Shown: one piece after another, positions 36,132 to 48,913 of the stretch | Numbering within the stretch: the stretch's first letter is position 1 | Layout: every line of letters starts with the position of its first letter | Assembly (NCBI RefSeq): GCF_004102025.1 | Contig: NZ_CP025228.1 | Span: 1,364,001 to 1,428,000 of the forward strand | Source: Actinomyces qiguomingii | GTDB lineage: Bacteria; Actinomycetota; Actinomycetes; Actinomycetales; Actinomycetaceae | Direction: 5' to 3' | Length of the DNA stretch: 64,000 nucleotides | Notes under the pieces: generated by a model | What the model was told of the DNA's origin: nothing | Seen by the model: only the letters and a program-made list of their open reading frames with translations | Databases searched by the model: none | Made by a program: the position numbers and the translations under genes

Positions 36132-37333
36132 CGTTGGTGGACCTCGCTCTCGATCTGTTCCAGGTGCACGGCCAGGTCCGCCAGGTCCTGGTCGTTGGCG
36201 GGGGTGGGCCCGTAAAGGGCATGGTCTATCTGGGTGGTCGGCCTGCCGCCCGCCCGTTCAGTGGCTTGCAGCAGTTCCTCGCGGGAGGCGGCGGCGGGCA
36301 GTCCCAGGGCGCGTCCGAGTCGCAGAGCGGTACCCGCCCGCAGTGCCTGGGCGGCACGGGCGCGGTCCCCGGCACGGCGGTACAGGCGCCCCCGTCCCAC
36401 GGCGGTCTCGGTGGCGTGCACCACAACCGGCAGGTCCTCGGATACGAGCCGACCGAAGCGGCGGCCGCGTACAAACGCCAACGCTACTGCGACGATCACG
36501 CCGAGCAGCATCAGCACCGGTAGCCAGGGCGGCCGCAGAGGGCTTTCCCAGACGGTTGTGACCAGGCCCAGCCGGGAGGCGTCGAGCCAGACCACACGCT
36601 CGTTGTGCCCCAGGGCGCGGATGGCCAAGGAGGCGTTGCCGGCGGTGGTGAGCTTGGCATTGGTGACGATACGCGGATCGGCGATCACCCGTAGTGTGCC
36701 GCCTCCGTCCAGGTCGGCGGTGGCATAGGCGTAGGTGTTCTGGCCGACCGGGAAGCAACCGACGGCATCTTCGACATACTCCAGGTCGACGGATCCGGTG
36801 GATCCCGCCAGGGTCTGCGCAGCCACGGCGTCGGGATCCGAGCACTCCGGCTTGAGGGTTGTGCCCTCGTCCGCGGAGCTGCCTTTGGAGGTCACTTCCG
36901 TCAGACCGCTCAGATTCTGGTACAGGGCTCCGAGCACCACTACGTTTTGACCCACCTGGGCCAGTTGCCAGCGTTCGGAGAAACTCAGTTGGCCGGCGTT
37001 GAGCACGACCACGGTGGCGCCGTCCACGGCGGCATTCAGGGCCGCGTCGGTCGACTCCACGTTGGTGACGTCCACGCCCTCATCGCGCAGCAGCTCGGCC
37101 AGTGCACGGGCGCCGTCATCATGGGGGTTGTCGATGGCGTAGGGGACTTTCGATGTCCGGGGGCTGGTCAACAAGGTGGCCAGGGCGACGAGTACGAGCA
37201 GCGCTGCGGCGGCCAGGAAGGGGCGCCACCGGCGCAGCCGGTCGCTCAGCCGAGCGCCGACCACCTGGTCTCCGGAGTCGTCGTGTCGGGCGGATTCACC
37301 GGAAGTCGGCGTCATAGCCGGGGCGGCGCTCAT
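36128..37333 (-). CDS. DUF4350 domain-containing membrane protein
   Basis: The 401-aa protein has one membrane span near residues 38-58 and a second near 270-290. Between them is an extracytoplasmic domain that includes IDNPHDDGARALAELLRDEGV and the strand ATVVVLNAGQLSF, the DUF4350 pattern (related to GldG-like domains). A cytoplasmic C-terminal helical region contains ATETAVGRGRLYRRAGDRAR. It overlaps moxR by 4 nt and the DUF4129 gene by 4 nt. Function is unknown; by context it is a membrane partner of the MoxR/DUF58 system. Confidence 0.85.
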
Positions 37334-38043
37334 GCGAGCACCTGCTCGGCCCGTGGCGCCGGGGCGAGGGCGGCGCGGGAAACCTGTTCGGCGAAGTCGC
37401 GCATCCAGGCGTCCTGGGCTGAAGTCGGTTTGACCTGCCCGTAACGCACGGCGTCGAACAGGCGGGCGGCCTGATCCATGTGGCCGGAGAGCTCACCCAG
37501 CGGTTGGGAGGCGAGCCGAGCCGCCTCGTGTGCGGTCATGCCGGGGTAGTCCTCAATGGCGCCGCGTTCGTCCAAGGAACGCACAATCGCCCGAAAGCGC
37601 TCCACCACGGCAGTCGCCCAGTCGCCCGTTGCGGCGGCGGCGTCCGCGGCCCGGGCCAGGGCGGCGGCGTCGCGGTCGTCCTCGAACAGTGCGGCGTCGG
37701 AGCGGGACGCACGACGCGCCCAAGTGACGCGAGTGAACAGCAGCACCAGCGCGGCCAGCAGGGCGATCACCAGCACGATCACCAGCAGCACGGACAGCCA
37801 CGGCGGTGCTCCGGGCACGGCGGCGCGTAGGTCAAGGTGCTCGCTCAGCCACTGCCATATCCGGTCCCATAGGCTGGTGGTCTGTCGGTACTCGGGCTTG
37901 GCCAGCTCCTCGGCGGCGGCGCGGCGGGCCGAATCGGCGTCGGGAGTGGCCGGAACTTCAGCGGGAGCCGCGCTCACAATGCGCGCGGACAGGTGGTGAA
38001 CGGCGACGGGAGGCGACGCTGGCGGGGTCATGACGGTCAGCAT
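37330..38043 (-). CDS. DUF4129 domain-containing membrane protein
   Basis: The 237-aa protein has an N-terminal extracytoplasmic stretch, a single span at about 85-105 (LSVLLVIVLVIALLAALVLL) and a cytoplasmic DUF4129 domain. The domain includes WATAVVERFRAIVRSLDERG and YPGMTAHEAARLASQPLG. DUF4129 is often linked to transglutaminase-like or MoxR/DUF58 modules. It is the first gene of the reverse-strand operon. The start ATG 38043 is 50 bp downstream of the GPDPase-like gene's stop, so that gene may be part of the same transcript. Confidence 0.85.
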   Translation of the reverse strand: MLTVMTPPASPPVAVHHLSARIVSAAPAEVPATPDADSARRAAAEELAKPEYRQTTSLWDRIWQWLSEHLDLRAAVPGAPPWLSVLLVIVLVIALLAALVLLFTRVTWARRASRSDAALFEDDRDAAALARAADAAAATGDWATAVVERFRAIVRSLDERGAIEDYPGMTAHEAARLASQPLGELSGHMDQAARLFDAVRYGQVKPTSAQDAWMRDFAEQVSRAALAPAPRAEQVLA

Positions 38044-38092
38044 GCGCTATCAGTCCGATTTCCTCATCTGGCTGGTGCTCCTAACTATTCCT

Positions 38093-39301
38093 TTAGACCA
38101 CCGATGCTCCGGCTGAACGGCGCAGCTCGACGTCAAGGCCCTCCTGGCGCATGCGCAGGTCGATGTAAATCAGGGCGGTCGCAGCGGAGGAGAACGGCCT
38201 GATTGCCGCCTCTAGCAGACCACCGATGAAGGCGGACACGGCCACCAGCAGAGCCGAGGCCCCGGGGCCCGCCAAGAAGGTACCGGTGCCGCTGATGAAG
38301 CCGACGATGCCGCCGAGGATGGAGGAGATGACACTAACGATCAGGTACGTCAGCAAAAGCGTGCCTAGAACACGCCAGAAGTTGCCGCGCGTCAACTGCC
38401 AGGAACGACGTATGCCCTCCCACACGCCGACGTTCTCCAGGATCAGTGCTGCCCCTGACACGGACAGGCGTACGTACAGGAAGAGTGTGGCGATAACGGA
38501 GGCGATCGCCAGCAGCAGAGTCAGCAGCGCGAACAGCGCCAGGCCGTTCCCGGATCCGTCACCGGCATTGGTGGCGTAGAAAAGTCCGCCGACGAGCACG
38601 GCTCCGGCGCCGATGACCAGTAAGGCCCCCAAGGCGCTGATCACGTTGATCAAGATGGACTGGCCGATCAGGGCCAGCAGGCGCGGCCGGGTGCGCTCCC
38701 ACACCTCCGCGGGGGTGGCTATGCGGCCCAGAACCGACCGGGATACCGTCACGATCAGCAGGCCGGTCAGGATTGTGGTGGCGAGGAAGGTGATCACCTG
38801 GCTCACCACGGAGGTGCCGAGCACACCGCTGAACAGGGAGAACATGCCTCTGAAGATGTCAATTTCGGACGCCGAGGAGTCATACGGGTCGTATTCGACC
38901 AAGGACTCGATCTGCCTGAACAAGGAGTTCATTGTGACGTAGGTCAGTACGGCGGAAAGCAGGCCGGCTGCGCCCATCACCAACAGGGCCGGCAGGAACA
39001 TGGCTCGCGGGTTGGCGCGCAGGGATTCGAAGGCGCCGCCGATGATCTCGGTGATGCTCAGTGGTCGCAGCGGGATGATGCCGGGCTTGGGAGCTGCGAA
39101 GAAGCCTGCCGGTCCCATGGGGTTGGCGCCGGCCTGTTGGGCGTACTGACCGTACTGAGGGCCGGAGGTGGCGCCCTGGACCGGTTCTGCCTGTAGGCCG
39201 AAAGTAGGCGGTGATGGGTTGGCGCCACCTCCAGGGGTGGGTGTGTGGCCGGGAAGATCGCCGTCCGAGGGGGGCTGCCATCCGGTGTTCTCGCTGCTCA
39301 T
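38093..39301 (-). CDS. GPDPase membrane-domain family protein (PF10110-type)
   Basis: The protein is 402 aa. A Pro/Gly-rich N-terminal tail of about 75 residues precedes the conserved GIIPLRPLSITEIIGGAFESLRANPRAMFLPALL (in two parts). Six or so membrane spans follow, with the conserved GVWEGIRRSWQLTRGNFWRVLG region. The family is named after the membrane domain of some glycerophosphodiester phosphodiesterases, but this protein lacks the catalytic domain. It is divergent from mtrA. Function unknown; it may help organise the membrane or traffic lipids. Confidence 0.8.
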   Translation of the reverse strand: MSSENTGWQPPSDGDLPGHTPTPGGGANPSPPTFGLQAEPVQGATSGPQYGQYAQQAGANPMGPAGFFAAPKPGIIPLRPLSITEIIGGAFESLRANPRAMFLPALLVMGAAGLLSAVLTYVTMNSLFRQIESLVEYDPYDSSASEIDIFRGMFSLFSGVLGTSVVSQVITFLATTILTGLLIVTVSRSVLGRIATPAEVWERTRPRLLALIGQSILINVISALGALLVIGAGAVLVGGLFYATNAGDGSGNGLALFALLTLLLAIASVIATLFLYVRLSVSGAALILENVGVWEGIRRSWQLTRGNFWRVLGTLLLTYLIVSVISSILGGIVGFISGTGTFLAGPGASALLVAVSAFIGGLLEAAIRPFSSAATALIYIDLRMRQEGLDVELRRSAGASVV

Positions 39302-39375
39302 GGGTCAACTGTTTCATACCGGTGAAGTCGTCGTTCTCCCCCGCGAGGATGAGAAAACAGGTGGCGGAGGAAGTG

Positions 39376-39402
39376 TTTAGGAGACCCTAAATATTGTATG
39401 AT
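39376..39402 (+). promoter_or_regulatory. Palindrome TTTAGG-N4-CCTAAA with adjacent TATGAT, upstream of mtrA
   Basis: TTTAGG (39376-39381) and CCTAAA (39386-39391) form a perfect 6-bp dyad around AGAC. TATGAT at 39397-39402 resembles a -10 element. The stretch is AT-rich against its surroundings and lies 63 nt before the mtrA start, in the region shared with the divergent GPDPase-like gene. It is a likely mtrA promoter with an operator. The binding protein is unknown. Confidence 0.5.
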
Positions 39403-39464
39403 GAACGTCACGGTGAGGCGTGTGGGGTCCATGTGTGCCTGGCGTACGTGTCAAGATAGGCGTC

Positions 39465-40148
39465 ATGCGCACTCGCATTCTGGTCGTTGACGATGATACT
39501 GCCCTGGCCGAGATGATCGGCATCATGCTGGAGGCGGAGGACTACACTCCGTCCTTCTGCGCCGACGGTGCGAAGGCACTCGAAGCCTTCCACGAGACGG
39601 ATCCGGATTTGGTCCTATTGGACTTGATGCTCCCGGGACTCGATGGCGTGGAGATCTGCAAGCTTATTCGCGCCGAGTCCGATGTTCCGATCATCATGCT
39701 CACGGCACGTACCGACACACAGGACGTCGTCGCCGGGCTCGAGGCCGGCGCGGACGACTACGTCACCAAGCCTTTCAAGTCAAAGGAACTTCTCGCCCGC
39801 GTACGCACCCGTCTGCGCCGCAACACCGACGCCAATGGTGCCGAGCATGTGCGGGCCGGGGATCTGGACATCGATGTGTCCGGTCACCAGGTGCACCGCG
39901 GTGACACCGTGATTAACCTTACGCCTCTGGAGTTCGATCTGCTGGTCACTCTCGCTCGCACCCCTTGGAAGGTGTTCACCCGCGAGGAGCTGCTGGAGCA
40001 GGTCTGGGGCTATCAGCACGCCGCTGACACCCGACTGGTGAACGTTCACGTGCAGCGCCTGCGTGCCAAGATCGAGAAGGACCCCGAGCACCCCAGCATC
40101 GTGGTCACCGTGCGCGGCGTCGGCTACCGCGCCGGCGACGGCAAGTGA
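39465..40148 (+). CDS. mtrA: MtrA response regulator (OmpR family)
   Basis: The 227-aa protein has a receiver domain with acidic residues 9-11, phosphoacceptor Asp53 (LLDLMLPGLDG) and Lys in VTKPFKS. An OmpR-type winged-helix domain follows (RAGDLDIDVSGHQV, LTPLEFDLLVTLARTPWKVF, DTRLVNVHVQRLRAKIE, VRGVGYRAG). MtrA controls cell-wall remodelling and division genes in actinobacteria. ATG 39465 begins the conserved MRTRILVVDDD; the frame runs 15 codons further up without a good site. mtrB and lpqB follow. Confidence 0.96.
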   Translation: MRTRILVVDDDTALAEMIGIMLEAEDYTPSFCADGAKALEAFHETDPDLVLLDLMLPGLDGVEICKLIRAESDVPIIMLTARTDTQDVVAGLEAGADDYVTKPFKSKELLARVRTRLRRNTDANGAEHVRAGDLDIDVSGHQVHRGDTVINLTPLEFDLLVTLARTPWKVFTREELLEQVWGYQHAADTRLVNVHVQRLRAKIEKDPEHPSIVVTVRGVGYRAGDGK

Positions 40149-40212
40149 CCGTGGGAGTGCCGGCAACTGATCTCGCCCTCCCTTGCCCCCTCGGTCCCGT
40201 AGGGCGCTGACC

Positions 40213-42099
40213 ATGGACGTTCAAGGTCCTGGTCGGCATGCGGGGCGTCACGGCGTGCCGTCTCCACTGCAGGCGGCACGCCGTTCGTTGGGGACCTCCA
40301 TGGTGCTATTCGCCACCGTTGCGGGCGTGGTGCTCATTGCGATTCTGCTCGTGGCGGTAACCGTCACTATCCGCAACGACGTCTTCACCGAACGGCGTGC
40401 GGCCATACTCGGTGACGCCCACCAGCGCACAACTGCCGCCCAGGCCGCATTCGACACGGCCGTGGTCGAGACGACCGATGATCTGACCATTGCCGCGCAG
40501 GCGCAACTGTCCACCATCAATGACTCCTTCGCCGGCGCCGGTGGTGTGGGCGTGTCCCTGCGGCGGGCCGAGGACGAGACCTCCACCACCGTCATCAATG
40601 ACCTCGCCACCGACGCCGATCTGGCCGCGCTGGTCACCGACGAGCTGGTCGCGCAGCTGGGGGCTGGACGGCTCGGCGCCCAGTACTCCCAGTCTGTGGG
40701 CATCCCCGACGATGATGGCATCGAGCCGGGACTGGTCGTCGGTTCGCGCGTCAACCTGCCGCTGGCCGGGAAATACGACCTGTTCCTGGTTTACACCCTG
40801 GCTCCAGAACAGCATGTGATCGACCTGGCCACCCGGGCGATCATCATTGCCGGTGCCGGCTTCCTGCTGATGCTCATTATCGGCCTGTGGGCGTTGACCT
40901 CACGCGTGCTGATGCCCATCCGCCGCGCCTCGCTGGCCGCCCAGCGGCTGGCCGCCGGGCATCTCAACGAGCGGCTGCCGGTGTCGGGTGAGAATGAGAT
41001 CGCCACGCTTTCCCGCTCCTTCAACAATATGGCCGATTCGCTGGAGGCGCAGATCCAGGCGTGGGAGAACTTGTCGAAGGTGGAGAAGCTGTTCGTCTCC
41101 GACGTCTCTCACGAGTTGCGTACACCGCTGGCCTCCATTCGGCTGGCCGCCGAGCAGATCTGGCAGGCCCGTGAGGAGATCCACGATCCCTTTGCCGCCC
41201 GTAGCCTGGAGATACTCATACGGGAGATCGACCGCTTCGAGCAGATGTTGTCTGACCTGCTGGAGATCTCTCGCATCGACTCCGGCAGGGTGCAGCTGCG
41301 CGCCGCCGAGGCGGATATCACCTCCACTCTGCGCAGCGTGCTCGATTTGGTCGCCGTCCACGTGGAGGCCTCCGGCTCCCAGATCCGTCTGCATGTTCCC
41401 GACACACCCGTTGTTGCGGAGGTGGATGTGGCCCGGGTCGAGCGCATTTTGCGCAACCTGATCGTTAATGCCCTTGAGCACGCCGAGGGCTCACCCATTG
41501 ACATCACCGTCGCCGCAGGAGCCGACGCCGTGGCGGTGCGCGTGCGCGACCACGGGGTGGGAATGAGCCCGGACGTGGTCAAGAAGGTCTTCGACCGCTT
41601 CTACCGCGCCGATCCCTCCCGGAAACGCACCTTGGGCGGGACCGGGCTGGGACTTTCCATCTCCCTGGAGGATGCTGTACTGCACGGCGGCACACTCACG
41701 GCTTGGGGATGGCCGGCCGACGGCGCTTCCTTCTTGCTCACTCTGCCGCGCCGCCTCGGTCCCGGAGCCACCGCCGGAACTTTCACCAAGCCCGGCCCTT
41801 TGAACGTGGTCCCCGACGACGCCCCGCCCGTGTCTCGCGTCGGTGCGCGCACCGTGGAAAGCGAAGGCGAACAGGCCGTGCCCCCGCCGCTCACCCCGTC
41901 ACCGGCGTCCCGGCGTTCCGACGTCGACCGCGGCGAGGTGCTTGGTCAGGACGGCGCTGCCAGTGATATGGCCGGCCCCGCCCCAGGCGAGTCGGTGCCG
42001 TCCGGGCGCCTGTCCGCACCAGGCGCGGGGCAGATGCCGACCGCACACACCCCCGAAGATGTGTCGGGGCGCTCACGGCAGGAGGACGGACACCGGTGA
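40213..42099 (+). CDS. mtrB: MtrB sensor histidine kinase
   Basis: The 628-aa protein has two membrane spans (about 35-57 and 212-235) bracketing an extracytoplasmic sensor domain. A HAMP segment follows (RVLMPIRRASLAAQRLAAGH). The HisKA domain has His300 in SDVSHELRTPL, and the HATPase domain has the N-box NLIVNALEHAEG and the G-box GGTGLGLSIS. About 110 residues of Pro-rich tail follow. ATG 40213 is preferred over the upstream TTG 40183. It phosphorylates MtrA, with LpqB acting as modulator. The lpqB start overlaps its stop (GTGA). Confidence 0.95.
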   Translation: MDVQGPGRHAGRHGVPSPLQAARRSLGTSMVLFATVAGVVLIAILLVAVTVTIRNDVFTERRAAILGDAHQRTTAAQAAFDTAVVETTDDLTIAAQAQLSTINDSFAGAGGVGVSLRRAEDETSTTVINDLATDADLAALVTDELVAQLGAGRLGAQYSQSVGIPDDDGIEPGLVVGSRVNLPLAGKYDLFLVYTLAPEQHVIDLATRAIIIAGAGFLLMLIIGLWALTSRVLMPIRRASLAAQRLAAGHLNERLPVSGENEIATLSRSFNNMADSLEAQIQAWENLSKVEKLFVSDVSHELRTPLASIRLAAEQIWQAREEIHDPFAARSLEILIREIDRFEQMLSDLLEISRIDSGRVQLRAAEADITSTLRSVLDLVAVHVEASGSQIRLHVPDTPVVAEVDVARVERILRNLIVNALEHAEGSPIDITVAAGADAVAVRVRDHGVGMSPDVVKKVFDRFYRADPSRKRTLGGTGLGLSISLEDAVLHGGTLTAWGWPADGASFLLTLPRRLGPGATAGTFTKPGPLNVVPDDAPPVSRVGARTVESEGEQAVPPPLTPSPASRRSDVDRGEVLGQDGAASDMAGPAPGESVPSGRLSAPGAGQMPTAHTPEDVSGRSRQEDGHR

Positions 42100-43856
42100 A
42101 GGAGACCGACCGCGGCCGAAATCTCCGCGCAGGGGAACTTCCTCGGCGGCGGGCGCTGACCGCCCTGATGCTGGGCGGCGCTGGAGCGCTCGCAGCCTGC
42201 ACCGCGCTGCCAACCTCGGGAGAGGTCAGCGAGTCCGGAGCAGTGGGCGGCTCCGACCTTCAGCTGGTACAGACCGCGGCCGGTCCCGCCGACGGTGCCG
42301 CCCCGGAGGAGATCATCACCGGCTTTCTGCGTGCCTGCGCCGCCGGGTTCTTTGACGACTTCTCCACGGCCCGTGCCTTCCTGACCGACACCGCCTCCGC
42401 CTCCTGGCAACCTACCGCCACGGTGAAGGTCTACGACGGCACGACGGCACCGGTCATCGCCCTGATGGACAACCAGGTGAGCGTGACGGTTGACCTGATC
42501 GGCGCCGTCGGCCCCGCGGGAGCATTCACGGACGAGGTCGAGGTCGACCACGTCTGCCAATACGTGCTGGCGACCGATGATGCAGGCCAGTGGCGCATTG
42601 CCGAACTGCCCGGCGGCATGCTCCTGTCCGACGGTGACCTGACCGCCGATTTCGCGGCCGCGCCCCTGTACTTCCTGACTCCCGACCGCTCCCGTCTGGT
42701 CCCGGAGCTACGTTGGTTGCCGCGCCACGAGTTGCCTCGACGCCTGATCGAAGCGCTGCTGGGTGGACCGTCTACCTGGCTGGCTGCGGGCGTGACTACG
42801 GCGGTTCCCCAGGGTGCCGGGATCGGGGACGACGGCGTCGTCGTAGAGGACGGTGCTGCGAGCGTAGATCTGACCGGTCTGGCGGACACCGGTTCATCGG
42901 ACCCGGAACAGGCGGGGCTGCTGGTAGCCCAGATCCGCGCCACCCTGGCGGGCGCGGTCGATGACGGCGCCGGTCAGGTGCAGGGGGTTACCGTGCGCGC
43001 CGATGGGCGCGATCTCGGTGCTGCGGCCGCGCTGCCCGCGGTTGCGGCCGAACCCGGCGCGGTGGTCGGCATGTGTGCGGGCGCGGTCGTTCAAGGCACA
43101 ACTTCCACGCGCACCACGCTGGTGACGGCGCAGACGCTGGGCGTCGATCCCGTCTCGCACCCTGCGCTGGGTTCCGATGGCGCCGTATACGCTCTGAAAC
43201 GGTCCAGCCTGCTGCGGGTGCTTCCGGGCGCCGGTGTGGCAGACGTCATTTTGTCGGTCGGGGAGGCCGACGATGATGAGGACGCTCAAAGCCTGCTGCC
43301 CCCCATCGCCGATCGCCACGGTTGGGTTTGGACCGCCACCGGTGGCGCGCTGCTGGCGGTCGACGGCCGGGGGCGACGCGCCGCCCTCAATGCTCCCTGG
43401 CTCAACGGTCGGGAGGTGCTGGCCTTTGACCTGTCCGCCGAGTCCGCCCGCATAGTGGTGCGTCACCGCTCCGGAGGCGCCGGGGAGCGGGTGAGCGTGG
43501 CCGCGGTTATCCGTGACGGAAACGCCCCGACCGGCCTGGGTGATCCCTTGGAGCTGCCGGCCGCCGTCGGGGCCCGGACGGATGCGGTCGTCTGGTACGA
43601 CCCGGTGAGCATTGCGGTGCTGCCGCCAGCCGCAGCGGGACAGGACAAGGCGGCTGCCTCGGGTGTGGAGTGCCTGGCCGTCGGCGGCCCGCTGGCCACC
43701 GACATTACTTCTCCGGCCGCGGTGGCGCTGACCGCCGACCGTGCCACCGGCACCGTGCAACTCACCGACTCCGCCGGTCGAATCTGGCAGCACAGTGGTG
43801 CCGCCTGGCGCGTTAGCGCAACCGACGTGACCGACATCGCCTATCCGCTCGCCTGA
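42096..43856 (+). CDS. lpqB: Lipoprotein LpqB
   Basis: The protein has 586 aa. A twin-Arg-like n-region (LPRRRALTA), hydrophobic core and LAAC lipobox give the lipidated Cys35. A GerMN-type domain (about 190-320) and a C-terminal beta-propeller-like part follow. In mycobacteria and Streptomyces, LpqB sits on the outer membrane face and tunes MtrB signalling. GTG 42096 overlaps mtrB, so the three genes form one operon. A strong hairpin lies 56 bp beyond the stop. Confidence 0.93.
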   Translation: MKETDRGRNLRAGELPRRRALTALMLGGAGALAACTALPTSGEVSESGAVGGSDLQLVQTAAGPADGAAPEEIITGFLRACAAGFFDDFSTARAFLTDTASASWQPTATVKVYDGTTAPVIALMDNQVSVTVDLIGAVGPAGAFTDEVEVDHVCQYVLATDDAGQWRIAELPGGMLLSDGDLTADFAAAPLYFLTPDRSRLVPELRWLPRHELPRRLIEALLGGPSTWLAAGVTTAVPQGAGIGDDGVVVEDGAASVDLTGLADTGSSDPEQAGLLVAQIRATLAGAVDDGAGQVQGVTVRADGRDLGAAAALPAVAAEPGAVVGMCAGAVVQGTTSTRTTLVTAQTLGVDPVSHPALGSDGAVYALKRSSLLRVLPGAGVADVILSVGEADDDEDAQSLLPPIADRHGWVWTATGGALLAVDGRGRRAALNAPWLNGREVLAFDLSAESARIVVRHRSGGAGERVSVAAVIRDGNAPTGLGDPLELPAAVGARTDAVVWYDPVSIAVLPPAAAGQDKAAASGVECLAVGGPLATDITSPAAVALTADRATGTVQLTDSAGRIWQHSGAAWRVSATDVTDIAYPLA

Positions 43857-43911
43857 CCGGGAGGGAGGGGCCGCTGGCTCCGGGAGTCCCGTCCGTTGTC
43901 CCCTGACGCCA

Positions 43912-43945
43912 GTCGCTCCGCGTGCACGAGTGCACGCGGAGCGAC
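43912..43945. terminator. Perfect 15-bp hairpin between lpqB and hpf
   Basis: GTCGCTCCGCGTGCA (43912-43926) pairs perfectly with TGCACGCGGAGCGAC (43931-43945) around the tetraloop CGAG. It is placed between two convergent genes and is likely a bidirectional terminator. No T-tract is seen on either side. Confidence 0.8.
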
Positions 43946-43964
43946 GGACAGGAGGTTCCGTTGG

Positions 43965-44615
43965 TCAGTCGCCGGTGTTGACCCGGGCGTTCAGGCGGAT
44001 GACGCCGTAGGTCCACCCGTGTCGGTGGTAGACGGCGCAGGGCTGCATGGTGGACTTCTCAATGAACAGGTAGAAGGGGTGGCCGACCAGTTCCATCTGG
44101 TAGAGGGCCTCGTCCACGGTCATCGGCACCGCCTCGTGGAGCTTCTGGCGTACCACCACCGGAGAGTCACCCAACTGGGACTCCACCGCCACTCCCGGCT
44201 CGGTCGGGGCTGCGGGCGAGTCCTCAATGGGCAGGTCATCGGTTGGCAGCACCTGGGGCTCCTCGGCGGCGACCTGCGGTGTCGGCTCGGGGATCTCGAT
44301 GATGTGGCGGCGGTGGTTCTTCTTCCGGTCCCGCGCCCGGCGCAGGCGCTCGGTCAACTTCCCCATGGCGATGTCGAAGGCGGCGAAGCGGTCGGAGGAG
44401 CTGGCCTCGGCCCGGATCACCGGGCCCTTGGAGATCACGGTGATCTCCGCGCGCTCGGCGGTGTCCGCCTGACGCGGGTTGCGCTCGTGGGTGATCTCGA
44501 CCTCGACGCGTTGAACACGCGGGTCGAACTGCTCGACCTTGGTGGCCTTCTCCTCGACGTAGTCCCGCAGACGGGAGCTGATCTCCGCGTTGCGGCCGAC
44601 GACGGTAATGTCCAT
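43965..44615 (-). CDS. hpf: Long-form ribosome hibernation promoting factor
   Basis: The 216-aa protein has an N-terminal S30AE domain (MDITVVGRNAEISSRLRDYV, then the KATKVEQF and KLTERLRRARDRKKNH regions). A flexible linker leads to a C-terminal dimerisation domain of about 55 residues (MTVDEALYQMELVGHPFYLF). Long HPF makes 100S ribosome dimers in stationary phase. ATG 44615 follows AGAGGT. It lies head-to-tail after comF on the reverse strand, with a 179-bp leader (44616-44794) that probably holds its promoter. Confidence 0.94.
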   Translation of the reverse strand: MDITVVGRNAEISSRLRDYVEEKATKVEQFDPRVQRVEVEITHERNPRQADTAERAEITVISKGPVIRAEASSSDRFAAFDIAMGKLTERLRRARDRKKNHRRHIIEIPEPTPQVAAEEPQVLPTDDLPIEDSPAAPTEPGVAVESQLGDSPVVVRQKLHEAVPMTVDEALYQMELVGHPFYLFIEKSTMQPCAVYHRHGWTYGVIRLNARVNTGD

Positions 44616-44794
44616 GGTGGAACCTCTTTCTCAGTCCGGGTGATCCTTGTGAGGGGATCGGGCTAGGGGAAACACCCGCCGCACCTCGCGGCGAGCTTCG
44701 GAGTGGTCAGCCACCTCCTCCTGTGCTGCCGGCGAAAACCGGGGCGCGGAGCCTGCCCTGGCCGCCGCGCTGTCATGTGCGTTACGACACAAAC

Positions 44795-45676
44795 CTACAC
44801 CATTTCCTGAGCCGCCACGTCCGCCGCACCGCATCGTGGCGGGTAACGTCGCCACATCGACCGACCTCGGTGGTTATTTCGACCGACCTCGGTGAGTGAG
44901 GGGGAGGGGCCGCCGGGGAGTTGGGGCGGACGAGCCCGGGACGGCGGCGGGGTGGCCGCCACCACCAGGGCGCCCCCGACAACCGCCCCCGCCCCTGTCA
45001 GGGCCCGCGCGCAGGCGCCCAGCGTCGCCCCGGTGGTGACCACGTCATCCACCAGCAAGACGCTCTGGCCGCGCACCGAAGCCATCAGCCGCGGCGGCAC
45101 CGAGCGGTTGGCGCGCCGTTGGGCGGCGGAGCGACCGGCCTGATGCGCTGCGCCCGCACCGAGGCGGCGCCGCAGCACGTCCGCGCTGGCCACCACTGCC
45201 GGCTTGTGTACTGCCGCCGGATGCGCATCGGACCAGGCCGCGGCAAGGCCTCGGGCGACGGCGTCAGCCAGTTCGGCCGCCACCAGCCTTCCGCTCAGCC
45301 GGCGGCGCAGTCCCGAAGGAGCTGGAATCACCAGCAGGGTTGCGTCGCTTGCCGCCGCCAACACCTCGGCGCTCAGACAATCGCTGAGCCACCTCCCGGC
45401 CCGCTCCCCTGCAGTGGACATCACCGCTCCCAGATCCTCCCGCAATCCGTTCTTCCATCTCAGCACCAGGGATCGCACCGGCCCGGTGTAGGCGGCCAAA
45501 GCCCAAACGGGCAGTCCTGCGGCAGCATCGGCGTGCTCTACCCGGTGCGGCGGCGCGGTCAGCAGAGCTGCACAGTCCTCGCATAGGGTCACGTCCCACC
45601 GGCCGCAGCCGGCGCAGGCGGTCGGCAGACCCACGCGGGCCGCCTCGGTGAGCATGGAGAGCGGATGGTGAAGCAT
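44795..45676 (-). CDS. ComF family protein (phosphoribosyltransferase fold)
   Basis: The protein is 293 aa from ATG 45676. It has an N-terminal zinc finger (Cys21, Cys24, Cys32, Cys35: [15 protein letters not shown]) and a PRTase domain with the PRPP-binding motif [13 protein letters not shown]. ComF homologues serve in DNA uptake or nucleotide salvage. The C-terminal 45 residues are Pro/Arg-rich and extend beyond the usual end. The frame is open upstream for another 119 codons, but those lack conserved sequence. It lies between hpf and divergent secA, as in mycobacteria. Confidence 0.85.
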   Translation of the reverse strand: MLHHPLSMLTEAARVGLPTACAGCGRWDVTLCEDCAALLTAPPHRVEHADAAAGLPVWALAAYTGPVRSLVLRWKNGLREDLGAVMSTAGERAGRWLSDCLSAEVLAAASDATLLVIPAPSGLRRRLSGRLVAAELADAVARGLAAAWSDAHPAAVHKPAVVASADVLRRRLGAGAAHQAGRSAAQRRANRSVPPRLMASVRGQSVLLVDDVVTTGATLGACARALTGAGAVVGGALVVAATPPPSRARPPQLPGGPSPSLTEVGRNNHRGRSMWRRYPPRCGAADVAAQEMV

Positions 45677-45962
45677 GTACGCCAGTGTGCGCCGTCGGCA
45701 TGGTTCCTGGGCGATCGGTGAGGCCAAGATCCACAGGCGGGCGCCGGGGACTGCTCCGAACCGGGGTTGTGGATCACGGTGGGCGGCCTTGAGCGGTTCC
45801 AAAACCTTTGCGGTCAGCGATAGTGCACCATGCCACCGGGCGGCACCGGGCCGATGGCATACCATGAGAGGCGTTCGCGCCCGGACAGTCGGGCATGGGT
45901 CCCGCCGGCCACGGCCGCCGCACCACGGCGAGACCCCATCAGCTACCAGGGGAGAAATCAGC

Positions 45963-48830
<2,868 letters not shown>

Positions 48831-48913
48831 CGGCCAGCGGGTGCGCCCCTCCGCGAGAACCGCCAGGACGCCGGATCGGAGTCCATCGGCTTAGTGGCGT
48901 TTACGCAGCGGTT

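Noticed and set aside
44616-44794. MtrA-like binding motif in the hpf leader
   Set aside because: A GTAAC-type element occurs on the reverse strand near 44785, but only one degenerate half-site is present, so no site is claimed.
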